From: Pseudomonadota bacterium
GTDB lineage: Bacteria; Bdellovibrionota; UBA1018; CAIMNF01
NCBI GenBank assembly: GCA_027486675.1
Contig: JAIXOQ010000005.1
Location: 1 to 64,000, forward strand
Direction of reading: 5' to 3'
Length of the DNA stretch: 64,000 nt
In this document: positions 59,673 through 64,000 of the stretch, piece after piece
Numbering within the stretch: the first letter of the stretch is position 1
Layout of the letters: the number at the start of each line of letters is the position of its first letter
Notes under the pieces: model-generated
What the model was told of the DNA's origin: nothing
Databases searched by the model: none
The model's input: only the letters and a program-made list of their open reading frames with translations
Program-made: the position numbers and the translations under genes

Positions 59673-60809
59673 TTACCGGAATTGAAATCTCAGGCCAAAT
59701 TGCTGAATCGTATTGAGATCATTGAGATGATCAAAGGCTTGGCGCCCCCCGGGATACCAAAGAGTCATGTAAGGAGTGATCACGACCTTACCTTTAAAGA
59801 CTCGAGGATGACTCGCGATACCAACCCCAGCGGATGTGCCCAAACCCTGAGGGGTAGCGCGAACGCCAGCAGAGCCACTGAGTGAAAGTAGTGGGCGTCC
59901 TTGATCTTGCCCAGCACGTTTTTTTAGTAAAACCGTATTGGTCACAACACTCCCACTGATAAAACTGTTTGGACTCAGCGCAGTCACACCCTCTGACGCC
60001 AACAAAAACTCTCCGGCCACTGCGACATCACAAACACCTGCAATACTAAAAACATCTTTTTCGACCAGAAGGGACTCAAAGAAGCTGAGCGGTGAGATCT
60101 TTCCTATGACGCGATCTGGGCGGTACCCTTGCTCGAGTTCGGTGGCTCCATTCGCACCAGAATGCACCACCATGGGGCTCCCATCCGATGGAAGATATTC
60201 GTAAGTATAAAGTTCGAGCGAATGGTGCCATGCATCTTGGATTTTGGCCGCTGGAGGTAATCGCCCTCCCTGAAGAGGCGAGGTCGTTCTACGTTCTATA
60301 CCTGCAGTCACATGAAGCCTGACTTTCCCTTCATGAGACAAAGTGGCAAACAGGCGCTCGACATCAACAAACTGCACGGGGGTAGCGCCAGTATAATACT
60401 CCTGCCCGGGTACGAGCTCACCCGTTTCAGGATCGATCTGCCCCACCTTGAGCAGCTGCTCGTCGAAATCCGCATTCCCAACCGCTCGTCGCGTGTAGAG
60501 CTCCGTGGCGAATCGTACTGTGAGCACAAACTCTTCAGAAAGTCGGCGCTGGGCTATGAACCCGAGCGAGTGAGTGTATCCCTCGTCGTTCCCAACAGAG
60601 ACCAATCCCAGCATCATGTTGTCGTTCGTGAAATCCAGGGACAAGGACGACCGTGCATTACGATCAAGAGGCTGGGGTCTAAAGCTTTCCCGAAATGCGG
60701 GCACAACAAATGAACATTGCCCCGGAACAGCAACGCTTGGCGAAGCATTCGAATGCTGTGCACTCGATTCCCTTCCCAGGAGAACGAGCAAAAGCGATAT
60801 CCCAACCAC
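59673..60809 (-). CDS. Probable outer-membrane beta-barrel protein, weakly LpxR (DUF2219)-like
   Basis: A 378-residue exported protein. GTG start at 60809; the hydrophobic stretch GISLLLVLLGRESSA acts as signal peptide. The mature N-terminus has LSLDFTNDNMMLGLVSVGNDEGYTH, recalling the N-D-x-x and Y-T-N motifs of lipid A 3'-O-deacylase LpxR. The C-terminus ends in alternating strands and Phe-Arg (QFGLRFQFR). The LpxR link is weak. It lies 33 bases behind the epimerase gene. Confidence 0.55.
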   Translation of the reverse strand: MVGISLLLVLLGRESSAQHSNASPSVAVPGQCSFVVPAFRESFRPQPLDRNARSSLSLDFTNDNMMLGLVSVGNDEGYTHSLGFIAQRRLSEEFVLTVRFATELYTRRAVGNADFDEQLLKVGQIDPETGELVPGQEYYTGATPVQFVDVERLFATLSHEGKVRLHVTAGIERRTTSPLQGGRLPPAAKIQDAWHHSLELYTYEYLPSDGSPMVVHSGANGATELEQGYRPDRVIGKISPLSFFESLLVEKDVFSIAGVCDVAVAGEFLLASEGVTALSPNSFISGSVVTNTVLLKKRAGQDQGRPLLSLSGSAGVRATPQGLGTSAGVGIASHPRVFKGKVVITPYMTLWYPGGRQAFDHLNDLNTIQQFGLRFQFR

Positions 60810-60842
60810 CGCCTTGGAGACTAAACCATTTCGATGAACCCG

Positions 60843-61829
60843 TCAATAATGAGCCCGGTACCAATCCACAAAATGCTGAATACCCTCGTTGATTGAAACT
60901 TTCGGTCTCCAACCTGTCATACCTTGAATCTTTGTAATATCCGCGTGAGTGGCGTGGACATCGCCCGGCTGAAACGGTTGGTTCTGAATCAATGCTTTAA
61001 GACCTAATGATGATTCAATAGCTCGAACAAATTCTTTCACTTCAACGGGGTTCCCGCATCCAACGTTAAAGATTTCAAAAAGACCGTTATCATTCGCGGG
61101 ACTTAGCTTTGCACTCGATTGGAAAGCCTCTACCGAGAAGCATGCGGAAACTACGTCATCCACAAAGGTAAAATCACGTTTCATTTCTCCGCTATTGAAG
61201 AGCTCTAGGCTTTCACGATTTTGAATCGCCTGAACAAACTTAAAGAGCGCCATGTCAGGGCGGCCCCAAGGTCCATAGACCGTAAAAAATCTTAAGCAGG
61301 CAATGCGTAATCCATAGAGGTGCACGTAACTCGAGGCAATGAGCTCCATGCTTCTTTTGGTGGCCGCGTACAGGGAAGAGGGTTGATCCGCTGCATCGGA
61401 CTCCCGGAAGGGCATTTGCTCTGACCGTCCGTAAACAGAACTCGAAGAGGCAGCTATGCAGTTTGAGCTCGGTTGATGCATCCGCAGAGCTTCAAAGAGC
61501 TTGAGTGAGCCATCAATGTTGGACTGAGTGTAAAGATACGGGGCCTCAAGGCTGTAACGAACACCGGCTTGGGCTGCCATGTGAAAGATAGAATCGAACT
61601 TATCTTTCTTGAGGAGATCAGCAAGAATATCATCGGCATTTATAGACGCCCGAACTTCGGAAAAGTCAGGGAATTCACGCAGAATTTTGCTTCTTTTCTC
61701 TTTGAGCGAGACACTATAGTACGAATTAAAATTATCAACCCCACGCACAGCATCTCCACGCTGTAGACAACGAAGAGCGATGTGGAATCCAACGAAACCT
61801 GCCGAGCCAGTGACTAGCACCTTCCTCAT
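60843..61829 (-). CDS. SDR nucleotide-sugar epimerase, UDP-glucuronate 4-epimerase-like
   Basis: A 328-residue extended SDR enzyme. NAD motif TGSAGFVGFHIA (residues 7-18); GVDNFNSYYSVSLKEKR is the characteristic insert of UDP-glucuronate/UDP-galacturonate 4-epimerases; catalytic SSSVYG with Ser and YAATKRS (YxxxK, about residue 154); FFTVYGPWGRPDMALFKF. It would supply UDP-galacturonate for LPS or capsule. AAGGA lies 6 bases before the ATG. Confidence 0.88.
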   Translation of the reverse strand: MRKVLVTGSAGFVGFHIALRCLQRGDAVRGVDNFNSYYSVSLKEKRSKILREFPDFSEVRASINADDILADLLKKDKFDSIFHMAAQAGVRYSLEAPYLYTQSNIDGSLKLFEALRMHQPSSNCIAASSSSVYGRSEQMPFRESDAADQPSSLYAATKRSMELIASSYVHLYGLRIACLRFFTVYGPWGRPDMALFKFVQAIQNRESLELFNSGEMKRDFTFVDDVVSACFSVEAFQSSAKLSPANDNGLFEIFNVGCGNPVEVKEFVRAIESSLGLKALIQNQPFQPGDVHATHADITKIQGMTGWRPKVSINEGIQHFVDWYRAHY

Positions 61830-62124
61830 GATTTTTCCTTGCTATCTAAACGAATCGAGCCCGACTACCGTATCATTCCCGATACTGATTTATTTCCAAA
61901 CCGTTCAGTTTTGAAACAACCCGTCTCACATCGTATTAAAGGATTGCCGCAAATGCATCTCTGGGCCTTCATGCATTCAGTTTGTCACTTGCAGGGCCCC
62001 CAAGCGACCCCTGCGCGGAGCTCATCCAAAAGAATAGATTTCAACATCGAAGCCCGCTGAAGCTCCTTTGTTCTGCGACACACTGCATCTACAATCGGGA
62101 AGTACCACGAAAGCGAACACGCTC
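61830..62124. other. Divergent intergenic region of the surface-sugar cluster
   Basis: About 295 bases between divergent starts. It contains an inverted repeat GTATC-n6-GATAC (61870-61885), a GCAGGG/CCCTGC stem around 61993-62020 with no T-run, and a promoter candidate on the plus strand: TTGTTC (62068-62073), a 16-base spacer and TACAAT (62090-62095), giving a leader of about 20 bases for the next gene. No gene is seen. Confidence 0.4.
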
Positions 62125-62940
62125 ATGACCATCAAAAGTTTTGTGACAAATAAACTCCACTCAATCGAACGCTTCGCCACGCTCCCATTAGTCGCTCAAC
62201 CAAAAAATCTGCTTTACCCAAATGGCTATCATACGTCTCGCCTGGAAGAGTTTTGGGGGGGCGAAGCTCTGCTGGCATTCTTGGATAACGTCGTAGCAAC
62301 CCGATTCGAAGGATCACAACCTCTCCCCGGCTATCCTTTCCGCAGGTCATTGCTCACTGACCAGGACATTTTTGACCCGGCTAGCCCTATTCTTCAATTC
62401 TGTCTTCAAGAAGCGATTTTAAAGCTAGTTAAAAGCCATCTCCCATTCGAGCCATTCCTGCGCTCCGTAGAACTCTGGGTAGACACTGCCGAGGTAAGTC
62501 AAAACGGCCCAATTGAAACGCAATATTATCATTTGGATGGTGACGATTCTTACAATCTGAAATGCTTTCTTTATTTAAGCGATGTAACACTAGAGCACGG
62601 TCCATTCACTTTCTTTCCGGTGCATTATAAGTCCGCAACCTCCCTGATCGGCCGACCACGGGGCATAAACAACACCTCACGTATTAAAGATAACTCCCTG
62701 GAGAGCCCTGAGAAGAAAGGTGTGCATTTTGTAGGTACCAGAGGTTCCTTGATTTTTGCCGATACCTGCTGGGGGTATCACAAAGGATTGCTGCCGAGAG
62801 TGGGTCGTCGAATCTTGTTCACCTTTCAATTCACCAGCAAAAATCCATACTGGGGCCCGGTAATGGTCATCCCGGACCAACTTCGTGATTCGGTAAAGCA
62901 AAAAGAAATGAAACAAATACTTACGAAGAAGAACAAATAA
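62125..62940 (+). CDS. PhyH-like Fe(II)/2-oxoglutarate dioxygenase
   Basis: A 271-residue protein. The metal-binding H-x-D is in YYHLDGDDSYN (about residue 138); a second His is in WGYHKGLLPRVGRRILF (about 226), where the Arg is expected to bind 2-oxoglutarate. This is the phytanoyl-CoA dioxygenase-like layout found in some polysaccharide clusters. Substrate unknown; hydroxylation of a sugar or lipid is inference. The open frame extends back to the -35 TTG at 62068, so the ATG at 62125 is used. Two bases before the next gene. Confidence 0.75.
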   Translation: MTIKSFVTNKLHSIERFATLPLVAQPKNLLYPNGYHTSRLEEFWGGEALLAFLDNVVATRFEGSQPLPGYPFRRSLLTDQDIFDPASPILQFCLQEAILKLVKSHLPFEPFLRSVELWVDTAEVSQNGPIETQYYHLDGDDSYNLKCFLYLSDVTLEHGPFTFFPVHYKSATSLIGRPRGINNTSRIKDNSLESPEKKGVHFVGTRGSLIFADTCWGYHKGLLPRVGRRILFTFQFTSKNPYWGPVMVIPDQLRDSVKQKEMKQILTKKNK

Positions 62941-62942
62941 AT

Positions 62943-63920
62943 ATGGCAGATAAAATCTTGGTCACTGGTGCAGGCGGCTTTATTGGTTCTCATCTTTGCG
63001 AAGAATTAGTTAAAAAAGGTCATAAAGTACGTGCATTAGTTCGATATAATTCACAAGGCAGTAAGGGGTGGCTGGAGAAATCCCCCATAGCGAGCGAGAT
63101 CGAGTTCATCGCTGGTGATGTTCGAGACTACGATATGGTTCGGCGAGCTATGCATGGCGCGACAGAAGTGATGCACCTCGCTGCCCTGATTGGAATTCCC
63201 TACAGCTATGATTCACCTTTGGCCTACATAAGAACGAATATCGAGGGCACCTACAATATTCTTGAATGCGCCCGCCAATCGAATGTAGCGCGGGTATTGG
63301 TTACCTCGACCAGTGAGGTTTATGGATCAGCTCTTTTTACTCCCATCTCAGAGGAGCACCCTCTCCAACCGCAATCACCTTATTCTGCGAGTAAGATCTC
63401 AGCGGATCAACTCGCGCTCAGCTACAATCTGAGCTTTGATACTCCAGTGGTGGTCGCACGTCCATTCAACACGTTCGGACCCCGACAATCCACAAGAGCA
63501 GTCATTCCTACGATCATCACACAAATGCTAAAGAATAAAGGACAAGTCAAACTTGGCTCTTTAAACACTGTGCGTGATCTTACTTTTGTCGAAGATACAG
63601 TTCGAGGCATGATTGCGATTCTTAAGACTGATCACTTCATTGGGAAATCAGTCAATATCGGGACTGGTCAAGCAAAGAGCATTCAAGAAATTGTTGAGAC
63701 CCTACAAAAGATCTCAGGCTTAGACATTCGTGTAAAAACTGATCCCGCTCGAATCAGGCCAGAGAAAAGTGAGGTGCTCACTTTGATCAGCGATAATAGG
63801 CAACTCCGCGAGCATTCCTCTTGGACTCAGCAAGAGTCCATGGAGTCGGGACTGACCAAGACGTATGAATGGATTAGTAGAAATCTCGAAGCATATACGG
63901 TTGGTTCGTACCATGTTTAA
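62943..63920 (+). CDS. LegB-like NAD-dependent nucleotide-sugar 4,6-dehydratase
   Basis: A 325-residue extended SDR enzyme. NAD motif TGAGGFIGSHLCEEL (residues 8-22); HLAALIGIPYSYDSPLAYI; TSTSEVYGSA with catalytic Thr/Ser and Glu; YSASKISAD (YxxxK, about residue 149); ARPFNTFGPRQSTRAVIPTII. The S-E-V-Y-G and NTFGPRQS run match the dehydratases that begin CMP-legionaminic acid (LegB) and related nonulosonate pathways. The overlapping aminotransferase supports this. Confidence 0.82.
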   Translation: MADKILVTGAGGFIGSHLCEELVKKGHKVRALVRYNSQGSKGWLEKSPIASEIEFIAGDVRDYDMVRRAMHGATEVMHLAALIGIPYSYDSPLAYIRTNIEGTYNILECARQSNVARVLVTSTSEVYGSALFTPISEEHPLQPQSPYSASKISADQLALSYNLSFDTPVVVARPFNTFGPRQSTRAVIPTIITQMLKNKGQVKLGSLNTVRDLTFVEDTVRGMIAILKTDHFIGKSVNIGTGQAKSIQEIVETLQKISGLDIRVKTDPARIRPEKSEVLTLISDNRQLREHSSWTQQESMESGLTKTYEWISRNLEAYTVGSYHV

Positions 63921-64000
63921 CCCAGAGAAAAGAAAGCGCATTCCGCTTTCAGAACCCTTGCTTTATGGAAACGAAAAAGAGTGGGTGCTGCGCTGCCTCG
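63911..64000 (+). CDS. Start of a LegC-like DegT/DnrJ/EryC1 aminotransferase (partial)
   Basis: ATG at 63911, open to the edge (30 codons): RKRIPLSEPLLYGNEKEWVLRCL. The I-P-L-S-x-P-x-x-x-G-N-E-x-x-x-V run is the standard N-terminus of LegC-type sugar aminotransferases, next step after LegB. It overlaps the LegB-like gene by 10 bases, so it is translated with it. Truncated by the window end. Confidence 0.75.

Noticed and set aside
1-64000. tRNA, rRNA, CRISPR arrays, insertion sequences or prophage
   Set aside because: Gaps were read on both strands; no cloverleaf with GGTTCGAATC, no regular short repeats, no transposase or phage genes were found.

Overview
The window looks like chromosomal DNA from a Gram-negative, diderm bacterium, most plausibly a member of Bdellovibrionota/Oligoflexia or a close delta-proteobacterial relative. 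This rests on a lipid A/outer-membrane block (bamA, skp, lpxD, fabZ, lpxA, lpxB-lpxK, lolCD), a pal/cpoB block, many secreted or lipobox-bearing proteins of unknown function, and an AhpC/AhpD pair of the type best known from actinobacteria. Taxonomy is inference; no rRNA, tRNA, prophage, insertion sequence or CRISPR array was seen. Coding density is very high, with many 4-nt ATGA-type junctions and several convergent genes whose coding ends overlap. No gene-free stretch exceeds 300 bases.

Layout. 1-3.5 kb: end of an unknown operon (two secreted unknowns) converging on an APC permease. 3.7-5.8 kb: oxyR divergent from ahpC-ahpD, with a near-consensus OxyR operator between. 5.8-8.9 kb: an anion-type ABC importer (duplicated permease, ATPase, and the ATPase's usual C-terminal domain as a separate gene). 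8.9-11.9 kb: secreted proteins including a matrixin-type zinc protease and an AMIN-like protein. 12-14.5 kb: lon. 14.5-18.7 kb: three tandem paralogous secreted proteins of unknown family, followed by a small membrane protein, a short HNH endonuclease and a sodium:solute symporter. 20.9-30 kb: proC, then a long minus-strand run (ribD, pal, DUF4398-like lipoprotein, cpoB, tsaD, rsmA, FadL-like porin, DUF502, smpB, rpoZ), and a short SSB. 30-35 kb: alaS with a peptide-binding lipoprotein and a small secreted protein behind a possible structured leader. 35-41 kb: DUF962, glutaminyl cyclase-like M28 peptidase, a LOG-family protein with an unexpected signal peptide, and assorted unknowns. 41.4-42.8 kb: glycyl-tRNA synthetase. 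42.8-56.4 kb: one minus-strand run of envelope genes: two glycosyltransferases, a DUF3108 lipoprotein, a fused LpxB-LpxK, lpxA, fabZ, lpxD, skp, bamA, lolD, lolC, trxB and a 62-aa protein. 56.5-60.8 kb: unknown secreted proteins, a rhomboid protease, methylmalonyl-CoA epimerase, a candidate structured RNA and an outer-membrane protein candidate. 60.8-64 kb: start of a surface-sugar cluster (UDP-glucuronate-epimerase-like, PhyH-like dioxygenase, LegB-like dehydratase, start of a LegC-like aminotransferase).

Two themes recur. First, many genes lacking a Shine-Dalgarno have a TTGACA-like hexamer about 34-37 bases upstream of the start codon and a second hexamer ending in T only 6-8 bases upstream, the geometry expected for leaderless mRNAs; genes inside operons and some others have clear Shine-Dalgarnos instead. 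Second, the three tandem paralogs carry their own promoters; copies 2 and 3 share a 54-base identical promoter block, and a remnant of the convergent membrane-protein gene lies behind copy 1, recording how the array grew. The most unusual items are these paralogs, the LpxB-LpxK fusion, an H-type pseudoknot with neighbouring hairpins at 59.4-59.6 kb, a possible ribosome-binding-site-masking leader at 30.6 kb, and a shared palindromic promoter element at 37.9 and 39.9 kb.
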